NCBI GenBank assembly: GCA_029257435.1
Contig: JARIBI010000141.1
Coordinates: 1 to 64,000, forward strand
Direction: 5' to 3'
DNA from: Sporosarcina sp.
GTDB taxonomy: Bacteria > Bacillota > Bacilli > Bacillales_A > Planococcaceae
Length of the DNA: 64,000 nucleotides
Under the pieces are notes generated by a model. That model was given only the letters and a program-made list of their open reading frames with translations, had not been told where the DNA came from and made no database searches. Shown in pieces: positions 35,640 to 44,000 of this stretch. The position numbers and the translations under genes are program-made. The stretch's first letter is position 1, and each line of letters begins with the position of its first letter.

Positions 35640-37253
35640 TTAACACTCAACATGCTTGCGCTGAGCAAAGTCGTAATCACCATCGTGAACGGTAATTTGC
35701 TTTTGATCGATCCAAGCAATCTTATTAAATAGCTTCTGCAGGAAATAGCGATCATGACTCACCGCAATAATTGTACCCTCAAAATGTTCCAGTGTTTCTT
35801 CCAGTACTTCCCGACTCTCAATGTCCAGATGATTCGTTGGTTCGTCCAGCAGGAGCAAATTAATATTCTGCTGCATCAGCTGTGCGAGGCGAAGTCGCAT
35901 CTTCTCGCCGCCGCTTAAATCTTTCACTTTCTTAAAGACATCATGACCATAAAACAAAAATTGCGCAAGGACATGTCTGGCATCCGCTTCTGTCATCGTT
36001 ATCTCTTCGCGAAAAGCATCGATCAGACGTAATTCAACGTTTAGCGTATCAAATTGTTGAGCTAAGTATCCGATTGTAACATTGCTTCCTATATGAATTC
36101 GTCCTTCAGAAGGTGCAATTTGGTTCATGATTAACTTCAAAAGTGTAGATTTTCCTGTACCGTTATTTCCGACTATCGCCAATCGATCTTTCCAGTACAC
36201 ATTCATGGAGATTTCAGAAAAAATCGGAGTGTGTTCCGATGAATACTGATGACTTACCCTTTCAATCAGCACCACTTCTTTCCCGCTGCGTTCGCTCGCT
36301 TCTAACCGCAGCCGCATCGCTTTTTCAGTTTTCGGCTTTTTGATCATTTCAATTCTCGCGAGCATTTTCTCCATAGATTTCGCTTTACGGAATAGATCTG
36401 GATTTGGAGGGGTGGCTTCGTTGGCCCATTGACGCAAACGACGTATTGCTTCCTTAATCTTCTTGATTTTCTTTTGCTGTTCTTTATACTCAGAAAACTG
36501 CTGTTCTAATTTAGCTTCTTTATTCACTAGAAATGAGTCGTAATTTCCGTGGCTCACCCAGCATTGCCCGTCTTCTAATTCAATTACTTTCCCCGCAACT
36601 TGGTTCATGAATTGACGGTCATGAGAAACGAGCACTACAGTCCCTGGAAATTGTTGAATATGTTGCTCCAGCCATTCAACGGCAGATAGATCGAGATGAT
36701 TTGTCGGTTCATCCAGGAGAAGGATGTCTGGATTTTTCAGTAAGATTTGACCCAGCATCACTTTTGTTTTCTCTCCGCCGCTTAGCGCATCAAACTTTTG
36801 CTGTAAGAAGCGAGTAATTCCCAATCCATTTGAAATACTCGTTAGCTTCGATTCCATCTCATACCCGCCTAGCTCCAGAAACGTTTCTTGCAGTTCTCCA
36901 TAACTGCGCAGAATCCGTTCGGAATCGTCAGTTGCCATTTTAAATTCAAGTTCTTTCATACGACGTTCAATTCCAATCAGTTCGCTAAATGCTTCGAACA
37001 AAACGTCTTTGACAACGTAATCCGGATAAGAAGGAATCTGATGCAAATACCCAACTTTACTGTCCTTTGCTTGGATAACACGACCGTAGTCCGGGGTTTC
37101 GACACGTGCAAGCAAGCGTAACAGGGTGGTTTTCCCACACCCATTACGTCCAACTAGCGCGACATGCTCACCAGATTTCACTTCCGCAGTCAACTTTTCC
37201 AGTATGACTGTACCGCCAAACGACTTCGTAAGATTTTCCGCTTTAATATGCAT
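35640..37253 (-). CDS. ABC-F ATPase, likely antibiotic-resistance (ribosome protection) type
   Basis: A soluble protein of about 537 residues with two ABC domains: Walker A GRNGCGKTT and GNNGTGKST, signatures LSGGEKTKVML and LSGGEKMRLRL, and Walker B LLLLDEPTNHLD twice. There is no membrane domain. The interdomain linker (about residues 235-310) is long and basic, as in ribosome-protecting ABC-F proteins. SD GGAGG fixes the start at 37253. An upstream leader peptide and terminator suggest induction by a ribosome-targeting drug. A housekeeping ABC-F translation factor is the alternative. Confidence 0.85.
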   Translation of the reverse strand: MHIKAENLTKSFGGTVILEKLTAEVKSGEHVALVGRNGCGKTTLLRLLARVETPDYGRVIQAKDSKVGYLHQIPSYPDYVVKDVLFEAFSELIGIERRMKELEFKMATDDSERILRSYGELQETFLELGGYEMESKLTSISNGLGITRFLQQKFDALSGGEKTKVMLGQILLKNPDILLLDEPTNHLDLSAVEWLEQHIQQFPGTVVLVSHDRQFMNQVAGKVIELEDGQCWVSHGNYDSFLVNKEAKLEQQFSEYKEQQKKIKKIKEAIRRLRQWANEATPPNPDLFRKAKSMEKMLARIEMIKKPKTEKAMRLRLEASERSGKEVVLIERVSHQYSSEHTPIFSEISMNVYWKDRLAIVGNNGTGKSTLLKLIMNQIAPSEGRIHIGSNVTIGYLAQQFDTLNVELRLIDAFREEITMTEADARHVLAQFLFYGHDVFKKVKDLSGGEKMRLRLAQLMQQNINLLLLDEPTNHLDIESREVLEETLEHFEGTIIAVSHDRYFLQKLFNKIAWIDQKQITVHDGDYDFAQRKHVEC

Positions 37254-37291
37254 TATAAGTGCCTCCAGGAGCGCACTGATTTCAGGCAAAC

Positions 37292-37323
37292 AAAAAAGAC
37301 CGCCTATTAACAAGCAGTCTTTT
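37292..37323 (-). terminator. Regulated terminator in the ABC-F leader
   Basis: Minus strand AAAAGACTGC-TTGTTAATAG-GCGGTCTTTTTT; one G-U pair in the stem. It lies about 40 nt before the ABC-F start codon. Confidence 0.8.
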
Positions 37324-37339
37324 CGTGAAAAGAATGACG

Positions 37340-37480
37340 TTAATCAGTTGCGCTTTGATTTTTTGGTTTTGTAAAAATGGACATACGTATCCCGTTCTCC
37401 AAAAAATCAAAAGTAATGACACGTGCAAAATACATAGCTGTATCTAATTGAACACCTGTCAGCGCAACTGTCTTTTTCAT
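37340..37480 (-). CDS. 46-residue leader peptide of the ABC-F gene
   Basis: A complete ORF beginning MKKTVALTGVQLDTAMYFAR and ending TKPKNQSATD, preceded by the strong SD GGAGGTG. Both ends of the ORF lie in the arms of the long leader stem. No homologue is recognised. Its role is probably to let translating ribosomes sense an antibiotic, since uORF plus terminator is the common arrangement before inducible ABC-F genes. Confidence 0.7.
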   Translation of the reverse strand: MKKTVALTGVQLDTAMYFARVITFDFLENGIRMSIFTKPKNQSATD

Positions 37481-37512
37481 TCTTTTCACCTCCGTTCAGA
37501 ATAGTTGAATTA

Positions 37513-37541
37513 ATTTTATCACGCCTATGATTGAATCGCAA
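37513..37541 (-). promoter_or_regulatory. Promoter of the ABC-F leader
   Basis: Minus strand TTGCGA, a 17-bp spacer and TAAAAT, starting transcription about 26 nt before the leader ORF. I see nothing supportable in 37542-37744. Confidence 0.6.
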
Positions 37542-37744
37542 GAAAACCATAGCGATCAAACTTTTTCAGTCATACTTCTTCACATATTCATATCATTTAA
37601 TAGTGCTAATCCCTGAATCATTTAGCAGTGACGTATAAAGGTTCACTGCTTTTTCTGCAATACTCTCTTAATCCATTAAGAAGGGGTACTTTTCCCATAG
37701 AATAGCACTCATTTCGTTTAAATAAAATCTAATTCCAGACCTGT

Positions 37745-38126
37745 TTAAATGTCTTTCTCCATTACCGCAAAGTAATTCCCTTCCGGATCAGCTAAGTTAA
37801 AAACTCTTCCTGACGGCATGCTGACCATCTCTCCAATAGTCACCTGCTTGGTCGAAAGTCTTCCATAAAGTTCATCTAACTTTTCCGTCAAAAACATTAG
37901 CGAAGGGGTGCCGACATTTAGTTCAGGCTGCATCTGCGATATAAGCTCTTTATCGTGAAGAATCATACTAGTTTCTGAATTATCCGTTGGTGCGATTTCA
38001 AATCAGCGCATCCCTTGGCCGTTGTCTTCCTCTCAAATGACACTAAATCCAATATCCTCAACCCAAAACTTTTTAACCCTTTCTGATCCGAAACATACAC
38101 CATAACTTGACCCAAAATTTGAATCA
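37745..38126 (-). pseudogene. Broken VOC-family (glyoxalase-like) protein gene
   Basis: The start MIQILGQVMVYVSDQKG is intact after SD GAGGG. The frame then shifts by one, continuing as VKKFWVEDIGFSVI, TGA, EEDNGQGMR, TGA, FEIAPTDNSETSMILHDKEL and onward without further damage to AVMEKDI. One frameshift and two nonsense codons disable a gene that is otherwise fully alignable with single-domain VOC proteins, so the loss looks recent. Confidence 0.85.
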
Positions 38127-38347
38127 TAATTTGCCCTCCCTCAAATGTGTGCACCTGCTATGATTCAGATGAAATTTCGCAAATAGATTTCTTAACTTTG
38201 CATTCGCTATGCAGAGTACTTATTTCTTTATTTAATGAGATGCCAGTGGTTTAAAACAGCATCACCCATGACACCTATCCTCTTCTATCAGCGTTTAAGG
38301 AAAGATTCTATTTCTCCAACACAATCTCACGATGCTAATAGAGAGAT

Positions 38348-38791
38348 TTACTCGTCTAATTCAAGCTCCATAAGACTGCTGACTTCAGTAAATCCTAATT
38401 TCTCGTATAGGTTCCTAGAGTCATTTCCTTTAAACAAATTTATTTGAACAGAACGGTATTTCGAATCGTTAAACTTATTAATAGCTTCCAGACAAAGTTT
38501 TTTGCCGATTCCCTGATTTCGAAACTCAGGAAGTACATATAGTTCGGATATGAACCCTTTCGATTCTTGCATATAGACTTCACGAATCTCCCCTAATCCT
38601 AACCAGCCATGGACTATCCCCTCTTTAACATAGACCATATAATCGAAATCATGATAAAAAAACGGTGCTAATGGAGTAAGTTCTCTTGTTTGAATCGTCT
38701 CTAAGTAACCAGCTGTCGCTTCCGAAAGCACGACTCTCCAATGACTCAATATCTCTAACGTTTCCTTCCCAGTAGCCATTCGAATCTCCAT
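38348..38791 (-). CDS. GNAT family N-acetyltransferase
   Basis: A 147-residue acetyltransferase with the acetyl-CoA loop LPEFRNQGIGKKLCLEAIN and the C-terminal LYEKLGFTEVSSLMELEL. The frame opens at 38821, but SD GGGGAGGG points to the ATG at 38791. The substrate is unknown. About 200 bp between this gene and the VOC pseudogene (38127-38347) hold nothing I can support. Confidence 0.8.
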   Translation of the reverse strand: MEIRMATGKETLEILSHWRVVLSEATAGYLETIQTRELTPLAPFFYHDFDYMVYVKEGIVHGWLGLGEIREVYMQESKGFISELYVLPEFRNQGIGKKLCLEAINKFNDSKYRSVQINLFKGNDSRNLYEKLGFTEVSSLMELELDE

Positions 38792-38808
38792 GGTTTCCCT
38801 CCCCATGC

Positions 38809-39518
38809 TCACTTCGCGCATTTAAAAATACGAAAACTTAGCTGACTCTTATAGTTTTCCGTCACAGCTACGTGTTTGTTCAATAGGTCATTATATGCTT
38901 CATCTATCGAATTCGATAGCCAAAAGTCGCTTGCGCTTTCATGATTAACAGTGCTTTCTATTGTTGGCCGTTCTATTGGTTGAATACGCAAACCGGCTTG
39001 TAAAAATGCGTTCTCCCATTCACTCACCGTCCAGAGTTGCTCCATTCCATAAAACTCCATTATTTCCGCTTTTTCTTCATCCCTTACTGGTTGCTCAAGT
39101 ACCATTTAAATTGCAAAAAGTCGTCCGCTTTTTTTCAAAACCCTACACAACTCTGGAATACTGCTGGTAGGTGTTGTAAAAGCAATGACAGATTCGGAGA
39201 GAACCACGTCTAAAAAATTTTTTCAAAAGGGAGGTTCTGAATATCAGCAATTTCTGTCCGAATATTTTTGTTCAAACTAGCTAATCGTTTAACCGCTTCT
39301 ACAATCATTAAAGGGTTATTGTCTACCGCCAGGATTTTACAGTCATTATTTTCCGCAAGGTATTCAGCTGTTTGTCCAGTCCCGCAGCCAGCGTCCAACA
39401 CAACTATGTTTTCGTCGAACTCTTCATCGGCTAACATGGTTTTAGTAAGCTGCAGACCTCCTGGATGAGCACCTCCTACACCAAATACCGCTAAACAGTC
39501 TAAGTACGTTTTCTCCAA
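38809..39518 (-). pseudogene. Broken class I SAM-dependent methyltransferase gene
   Basis: The N-terminal part has the SAM-binding motif VVLDAGCGTGQTAEYLAE and ILAVDNNP. The frame is lost in an A6T7 run after NLPFEK; it continues in another frame as NFLDVVLSESVIAFT and VLKKSGRLFAI, where a TAA interrupts before MVLEQPVRDEEKAEIMEFYG. A frameshift and a nonsense mutation together split it into three pieces. The remaining pieces cover a complete Methyltransf_11-type protein. Confidence 0.85.
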
Positions 39519-39652
39519 ATCGTCTCACTTCCTCTCCCGTTATAGATATGCAACATTTTCAAAAATGAAGACCATCTTCCCAATTCAATTAAAGAAGGTA
39601 TAAGTTCTTTTCATCAACAACTGCATACGATAAGTATAGGAGGAGGGCTCCA

Positions 39653-40438
39653 ATGCCTGTCATTAAAACAAACGAGTGGTTACGTGACTTTTATCAGGAT
39701 CCTTTAAACTTATGTAAAAAACTTCAATTATTCTTCCCCGGAATCTCTGAAGGTGAAATTTTTGACTACTTTCGATTGCATGGGATGTATTACAAGGCTG
39801 TCAAAAGTTCATCTTCACTTGTTGAAACCATGATCAGCAACAACATTTGGACGATAGTAGAGAAGGAACAGCAGGCACTTCAAAAGAAATGGGCCGGTCC
39901 CGATGTTCCCATAATCATTTTGCCTTCCAATACGAATGATAAGAAGTTAATGCGGGAAACGAAAGGAAAAGCGGGTTTGGCATTTTCAGACAAACTCATT
40001 CTATTTGTACCTGAAACGATTGCGACGCACGAACTGAAAGCGTTATTTATCCATGAATACAATCACGTCTGCAGGATCTGGCATACAAAAAAAGAGGAAA
40101 AAGCGTTCACATTACTCGATTCTATAATTCTTGAAGGACTAGCGGAGCATGCAGTACTCGAACGGCTCGGTGAGGCTTTCACTTCTTCTTGGACAAAACT
40201 TTATTCCAAACAAAAGCTTGACGCGATCTGGAAAGAGATTATCTTACCGGAATGCAAATTGAAAAAATCGAGCGCCAGACATAACCAATTCTTATACGGG
40301 TGGAAAGGACTGCCTAAAATGGCTGGATATTGTGCAGGGTATTATTTAGTTGAAAAATATGCAACTGCTCATAAAACAACCATGCTTGACTTATTAGAAG
40401 AAAGTTCAGAAGTTATCGCTGGACTTACAGTAGAATAA
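39653..40438 (+). CDS. DUF2268 putative zinc-dependent protease (YjaZ-like)
   Basis: A 261-residue protein with the zinc-protease signature HEYNH at about residue 138-142 and a third-ligand helix ILEGLAEHAVLE about 28 residues later, as in DUF2268. No signal peptide is evident, so it is probably cytosolic. SD AGGAGGAGGG precedes the ATG. Proteolytic activity is predicted from the motif only. Confidence 0.8.
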   Translation: MPVIKTNEWLRDFYQDPLNLCKKLQLFFPGISEGEIFDYFRLHGMYYKAVKSSSSLVETMISNNIWTIVEKEQQALQKKWAGPDVPIIILPSNTNDKKLMRETKGKAGLAFSDKLILFVPETIATHELKALFIHEYNHVCRIWHTKKEEKAFTLLDSIILEGLAEHAVLERLGEAFTSSWTKLYSKQKLDAIWKEIILPECKLKKSSARHNQFLYGWKGLPKMAGYCAGYYLVEKYATAHKTTMLDLLEESSEVIAGLTVE

Positions 40439-40448
40439 CTAAATTCTA

Positions 40449-40497
40449 AAAAACAGGAGAAGAACGCCCGTTAAAATTGGGAGCTCTTCTCCTTATT
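40449..40497. terminator. Terminator between convergent genes
   Basis: AGGAGAAGA / TCTTCTCCT stem with A-rich left flank; loop about 20 nt. Confidence 0.6.
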
Positions 40498-40510
40498 ACA
40501 TCCTAATAAT

Positions 40511-40777
40511 TCACCAAAAAAAGAATGGGATTATCGCAAGCGTTGCAATTGCCCCTAGCGCAATTCCCAATCCAAATCCTCTTCCTCTATATCCATATCC
40601 GCCATAACCGTAGCCAAATCCTCCTAAGTTCCGGCCGCCATTCATCGGCTGAAGATACACCTGTCGATTATCGACGTGCTGGATAATACCACGATGCTCT
40701 CTTCCATCTTTCGTTCGAATCACAACCGCTTTCCCACGATGACGGTTGCACATTTGCTGCATATTTTCCTTTGCCAT
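40511..40777 (-). CDS. Small Gly/Tyr-rich membrane protein with SH3/Sm-like N-terminal part
   Basis: An 88-residue protein. Residues 11-45 (HRGKAVVIRTKDGREHRGIIQHV, then VYLQPM) look like a short Sm- or KOW-like beta-barrel. Residues 50-68 are Gly/Tyr repeats (GFGYGYGGYGYRGRGFG), and a hydrophobic tail (ALGAIATLAIIPFFFW) could anchor it. Similar small proteins occur in Bacillus spore formers. A spore-coat or envelope role is only a guess, supported by the divergent yjcZ-type gene. Confidence 0.6.
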   Translation of the reverse strand: MAKENMQQMCNRHRGKAVVIRTKDGREHRGIIQHVDNRQVYLQPMNGGRNLGGFGYGYGGYGYRGRGFGLGIALGAIATLAIIPFFFW

Positions 40778-40896
40778 TTCTCACCCTCCCCTCTAGGTCA
40801 CCCTCTATCAGTATATGAATGCATCCTCTCTATCGAAGGGACAACACCCAAAGTACATCAATTGTGTGAATGTCCCTGTCACAGTTGTGCAGACTG

Positions 40897-40905
40897 CATA
40901 CTCTA
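40897..40905 (+). promoter_or_regulatory. Sporulation-type -10 element before the YjcZ gene
   Basis: CATACTCTA fits the mother-cell sigma-E/sigma-K -10 pattern (CATAnnnTA). An AC dinucleotide in CACAG lies 14 bp upstream. Such a promoter would suit a YjcZ sporulation protein. A 15-codon ORF with its own SD (ATG at 40931) lies between it and yjcZ. Confidence 0.4.
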
Positions 40906-41009
40906 ACAACATAGGCAACGTGGAGGTGGGATGAGCGGATCTGTATCACCATTTACTCGAACTGCTTATGACTACTTTTAAAAGTTTAATGTTTAGGGAG
41001 GTGAGAACT

Positions 41010-41207
41010 ATGGGTTATGGATGTGATCCTTGTGGCTATGGCGGATACGGCGGTTACGGTCCTCAAGGTGGAAATTGCAGACGTCAAGGCAATGGAGGCG
41101 GTTTTGCGTTATTAGTTGTTCTATTCATTCTATTAATCATCATTGGTGCTTCTTATGTATCTAATAACAACGACAATCATCATCATCATCACAAAAACGA
41201 TTGCTAA
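41010..41207 (+). CDS. YjcZ family sporulation protein with His-rich tail
   Basis: A 65-residue protein: a Gly/Tyr/Cys-rich start ([17 protein letters not shown]), the signature hydrophobic helix [19 protein letters not shown] of YjcZ/SscA-type spore proteins, and an unusual extension with [14 protein letters not shown], including five consecutive histidines. YjcZ proteins are normally about 30-50 residues and end just after the helix. SD GGGAGGTGAG before the ATG at 41010 marks the start. Confidence 0.8.
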   Translation: MGYGCDPCGYGGYGGYGPQGGNCRRQGNGGGFALLVVLFILLIIIGASYVSNNNDNHHHHHKNDC

Positions 41208-41212
41208 TTTAA

Positions 41213-41262
41213 AAACAGGATAAGTTGCATTGGTTGTAATGCCAATGTGACTTATCCTGTTC
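41213..41262 (+). terminator. Terminator after the YjcZ gene
   Basis: AACAGGATAAGT / ACTTATCCTGTT with inner CATTGG / CCAATG pairs. Confidence 0.85.
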
Positions 41263-41355
41263 TTCTATTTTCAAACATCTTCAAAAATCAATGCAAAAAT
41301 ATTTTTTCACAGTACCTTGCAATGAGCACTACTAAGTGATAATGTATATCTAATG

Positions 41356-41376
41356 GTACTTTATTTGAGCCAGTAC
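41356..41376 (+). promoter_or_regulatory. Candidate PadR operator
   Basis: Inverted repeat GTACT-N11-AGTAC, 36 bp before the PadR gene start. Autoregulation of PadR/HAAS operons is common; this site is a guess. Confidence 0.35.
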
Positions 41377-41411
41377 TACTCATTAAACAATAGTGAAAGG
41401 TGGGTATTAAT

Positions 41412-41735
41412 GTGAACATCCAGTTTAAGAAAGGTGTTTTGAACCTTTGCGTGTTAGTCCTTCTAGACAAACAAGATCGATATGGCTACGAACTGGTGCA
41501 AAAGATTTCGGATCAAATTACTATCTCAGAAGGCTCTGTCTATCCTCTTTTACGCCGATTAACAAAAGAAGGGTACTTCACGACTTATTTAAAAGAATCC
41601 ACAGAAGGTCCTCCTCGTAAATACTACAAGTTGACGGACACAGGGCGCGATTACCTTCACGAACAGTTAGAGGAATGGAAGCATTTTTCACAAGGCGTGA
41701 ACACACTTATCGAGGAGGGTATTAAACATGACTGA
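41412..41735 (+). CDS. PadR family transcriptional regulator
   Basis: A 107-residue winged-helix regulator with [37 protein letters not shown] and [17 protein letters not shown], the canonical PadR/PhenR sequence. A GTG at 41412 follows SD AAAGGTGGG; a farther GTG at 41400 lies within the SD. It overlaps the next gene by 8 bp, the usual PadR-HAAS coupling. Confidence 0.92.
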   Translation: MNIQFKKGVLNLCVLVLLDKQDRYGYELVQKISDQITISEGSVYPLLRRLTKEGYFTTYLKESTEGPPRKYYKLTDTGRDYLHEQLEEWKHFSQGVNTLIEEGIKHD

Positions 41736-42756
41736 AAACCAATACATTGCAGAACTTGAGAGCTTACTTAGCCGTCTCCCATTAGAAGAGCAGCAAGACA
41801 TTGTTCAAGATATTCGGGAATACTTCGTAGACGGTCGCGAAGACGGTAAATCAGATGATGAGATCGCCGTATCACTAGGATCTCCAGTCTCAATAGCCAA
41901 TGAACTTGTCGCTTCTTATCCTGAACCCGCAGAAGTCGTTCAACCTAATGCTTCTACCGAAATCATCACAATCCCTGATGACAGTTTCAAAGACATTGCC
42001 ATTGATGTTCAACACGGGGCGCTGCTTTTATTTCCTTCAGAAGACCAAGTTACCACGGTAGAATTAACAGGCAGCAACGATAAATTAAAACTATCTGCCG
42101 AAGTTAAAGGGAATGCATTAGTTGTTAAGCTGAAAAGTCTTCGCCCGCGATTCATGATGTTTAGTTTTTCAATGAAAAGTGTTATCTTGAAAGTTTCGAT
42201 CCCTAAGAAACTGTATGATGCAATCTCGCTAAAAACCGATAACGGACGTATCTGCGCAGAAAAGTTGCTCAGTCAATCGCTTCACGTCAATTCCGACAAC
42301 GGGCGGATTCAGTTAAGTGAGGTTGCAACTCGAGTACTGGAATCCAAAACGGATAATGGACGCATTGAAGTAACAAATACACAATCGGGCAGGATTATTG
42401 CAAAAACGGATAATGGGCGTATCGAAATGCGCCATGTTGAAGCAGATGGAATTGCAGTTGAAACGGATAACGGACGAATCGAACTGGCTCATGTAAACGG
42501 AAACATCGTCGGCGAAACGGACAATGGTCGAATTACATTGTTAACCAATAGTCTCGACCGTAACATTGATATGCAAACAGACAACGGCAGCATCTTGATA
42601 CAAACTGAAGAAAAGCCTGGAAATGTCACTATTCAATCGAAAACTGCCCATGGAAAAGTTGACGTGTTCGGAGAAAACAATTCAAGAACAGTATTTGGTA
42701 CAGGTGATCATAAAATTAGATTAAGATCGGATAATGGACGAATAACAGTTCAATGA
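41728..42756 (+). CDS. HAAS-domain protein with DUF4097 beta-repeat (TDNGRI repeats)
   Basis: A 342-residue protein. The N-terminal HAAS/DUF1700 helical domain (residues 1-65, [21 protein letters not shown]) is followed by a DUF4097 beta-helix-like region. That region contains eight copies of [ST]DNG[RS]I between about residues 170 and 340, spaced roughly 18-26 residues apart, for example KTDNGRIEV and ETDNGRIEL. Related proteins usually have a membrane span; none is visible here, so this one looks soluble. PadR partnership suggests an envelope-stress or signalling role. Confidence 0.8.
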   Translation: MTENQYIAELESLLSRLPLEEQQDIVQDIREYFVDGREDGKSDDEIAVSLGSPVSIANELVASYPEPAEVVQPNASTEIITIPDDSFKDIAIDVQHGALLLFPSEDQVTTVELTGSNDKLKLSAEVKGNALVVKLKSLRPRFMMFSFSMKSVILKVSIPKKLYDAISLKTDNGRICAEKLLSQSLHVNSDNGRIQLSEVATRVLESKTDNGRIEVTNTQSGRIIAKTDNGRIEMRHVEADGIAVETDNGRIELAHVNGNIVGETDNGRITLLTNSLDRNIDMQTDNGSILIQTEEKPGNVTIQSKTAHGKVDVFGENNSRTVFGTGDHKIRLRSDNGRITVQ

Positions 42757-42781
42757 TAAATTCTACAGCTGAAATAAGAAC

Positions 42782-42813
42782 AAAAAACAGAGATCACAGA
42801 TCTCTGTTTTTTT
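42782..42813. terminator. Bidirectional terminator between the HAAS gene and mce
   Basis: AAAAAACAGAGATC / GATCTCTGTTTTTTT hairpin between convergent genes. Confidence 0.88.
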
Positions 42814-42830
42814 AATGGAAAATTATTGAA

Positions 42831-43244
42831 TTAGTCTTGAGGATAGCTGCAAAGCTCAAACAATGTCCCTTCTGTTGAAGCCGGGTTGAGATAGATTAGC
42901 CGGCGTCCTCTTGCATTCGTACGTAATGTGTCTTCAAGAAAACGAACCCCCTTTTCCCCAGCGTCCAAAATTGCTTTGTCTAAATCGTCCACTCGATATG
43001 CGACATGATGAACACCTTTCCCTTTTTGCCTAATAAATCTTGCAATTGGGGAATTTCGATTGGTCGGTTCCAGCAATTCAATGGTTTGTCCGTTTGTTTG
43101 AACAACCGCAACGTGCACTTCAACTCCAGGTACATCACTCGTGTACCGATCTTCAAGAGAACCCTTCAGAACATCTAGATAAAACGGAAGCGCTTCTTCA
43201 ATACTTCTAACGGCAATACCGATATGGTCAAGTTCATAATCCAT
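42831..43244 (-). CDS. mce: Methylmalonyl-CoA epimerase
   Basis: A 137-residue VOC protein interconverting (R)- and (S)-methylmalonyl-CoA. Metal ligands and motifs are LDHIGIAV (His at 7), GKGVHHVAYRVDD (His near 85) and GTLFELC (Glu near 131), with VEVHVAVVQTNGQTIELLEP typical of the family. Methylmalonyl-CoA mutase genes are not in the window, so its pathway partners lie elsewhere. Confidence 0.85.
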   Translation of the reverse strand: MDYELDHIGIAVRSIEEALPFYLDVLKGSLEDRYTSDVPGVEVHVAVVQTNGQTIELLEPTNRNSPIARFIRQKGKGVHHVAYRVDDLDKAILDAGEKGVRFLEDTLRTNARGRRLIYLNPASTEGTLFELCSYPQD

Positions 43245-43303
43245 TTAAATCCACCTTTTAAACATACGTAATTTTTAATCAATGACGAAATTTCACTGCT
43301 TGG

Positions 43304-43876
43304 TTATTTTTTGATATGTGATTTCAACACGTAAACAAGATCATAGTCCGCTAACTCATCCAAATGAGCTTCAGGTTCATCATAGAACTCAGAGGTTATT
43401 GTACCTATCTCGTTTCCCTTAGAATAACATATCGTTGCAAGTATGATTTCATCTTCTACAGATTTCGCATCTCCGGTAAATGTACTGGAGAGAGCTCCCA
43501 TTTTATTAAACTCATCCGGTTGTTCATCGACATTCAGTCCTGAGCCACTGCCATCTTTATTACCAACTGATAAATTTAAAATTGTTTTGTTAAATTCTTG
43601 AATGGGTTTTTGTATGGAGAAGAGAATAGTGCCATCAGTTTTCACAGATGTAGTAATTGAAGAAACTGGATGATCGGCTAATTTCCCCGCCTCATACTTT
43701 TCCACCCAGACTGTTGCTTTCTTATATTCGTCACTTACGTTGTAGTCAAACATAAAAGCGTGATTGGTATTCATATGAAGGATAGCTTGTTCACGATCCG
43801 TTACATCCGACACCGAAATAGTATTAGTATTCCCTTTGATCTCTGAACACCCGCATAATAGAAGGATTAAAGGCAT
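43304..43876 (-). CDS. Lipoprotein of unknown function, N terminus possibly frameshifted
   Basis: A 190-residue open frame with lipobox LLCGC near its start and an acidic, extracellular-looking body with no recognised domain. The strong SD AGGAGG precedes a different ATG (43899), whose frame stops after seven codons. Adding one A to the AAAAA run after that ATG would give MKKQLFLLMPLILLLCGC, a perfect lipoprotein signal joined to this frame. So either a 1-base deletion (or read error) broke the gene, or translation starts at the internal ATG with a short signal. Confidence 0.6.
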   Translation of the reverse strand: MPLILLLCGCSEIKGNTNTISVSDVTDREQAILHMNTNHAFMFDYNVSDEYKKATVWVEKYEAGKLADHPVSSITTSVKTDGTILFSIQKPIQEFNKTILNLSVGNKDGSGSGLNVDEQPDEFNKMGALSSTFTGDAKSVEDEIILATICYSKGNEIGTITSEFYDEPEAHLDELADYDLVYVLKSHIKK

Positions 43877-44000
43877 CAGCAGGAAGAGTTGTTTTTCATA
43901 TGGAATGCCTCCTGTTTAATTCAGCTTTCCCGAAAAATGAACGTTAGAAAGAAAGCGATGCTTCAATACTTCTGGCAGCAAAGGTTAAAAGAATGAACCG

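Larger units (their letters stand above)
37292..37489 (-). promoter_or_regulatory. Leader-peptide attenuator of the ABC-F gene
   Basis: Three overlapping pairings are visible on the minus strand. (1) GTGAAAAGAATGA (37489-37477) with TCATTCTTTTCAC (37337-37325), a perfect 13-bp stem around the leader ORF, reinforced by CAGTTGCGCT (37354-37345) with AGCGCAACTG (37470-37461). (2) TCTTTT-CACG-AAAAGA at 37333-37318, an antiterminator hairpin. (3) The terminator at 37323-37292. Fold 1 removes the left arm of fold 2 and frees the terminator; a ribosome stalled in the leader ORF would break fold 1 and allow fold 2. Confidence 0.75.

Noticed and set aside
37745..38126. TGA recoding (selenocysteine or Trp) in the VOC gene
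   Set aside because: A frameshift is also needed to restore the protein, no SECIS-like hairpin is evident, and TGA acts as a stop elsewhere in the window.
37745..38154. Two separate small genes (73 and 63 codons)
   Set aside because: They are the two ends of one VOC gene broken by a frameshift and two stops.
40931..40978. 15-codon ORF before the YjcZ gene as a separate gene
   Set aside because: The SD to ATG spacing is too short and the peptide has no recognisable property; kept only as a note.
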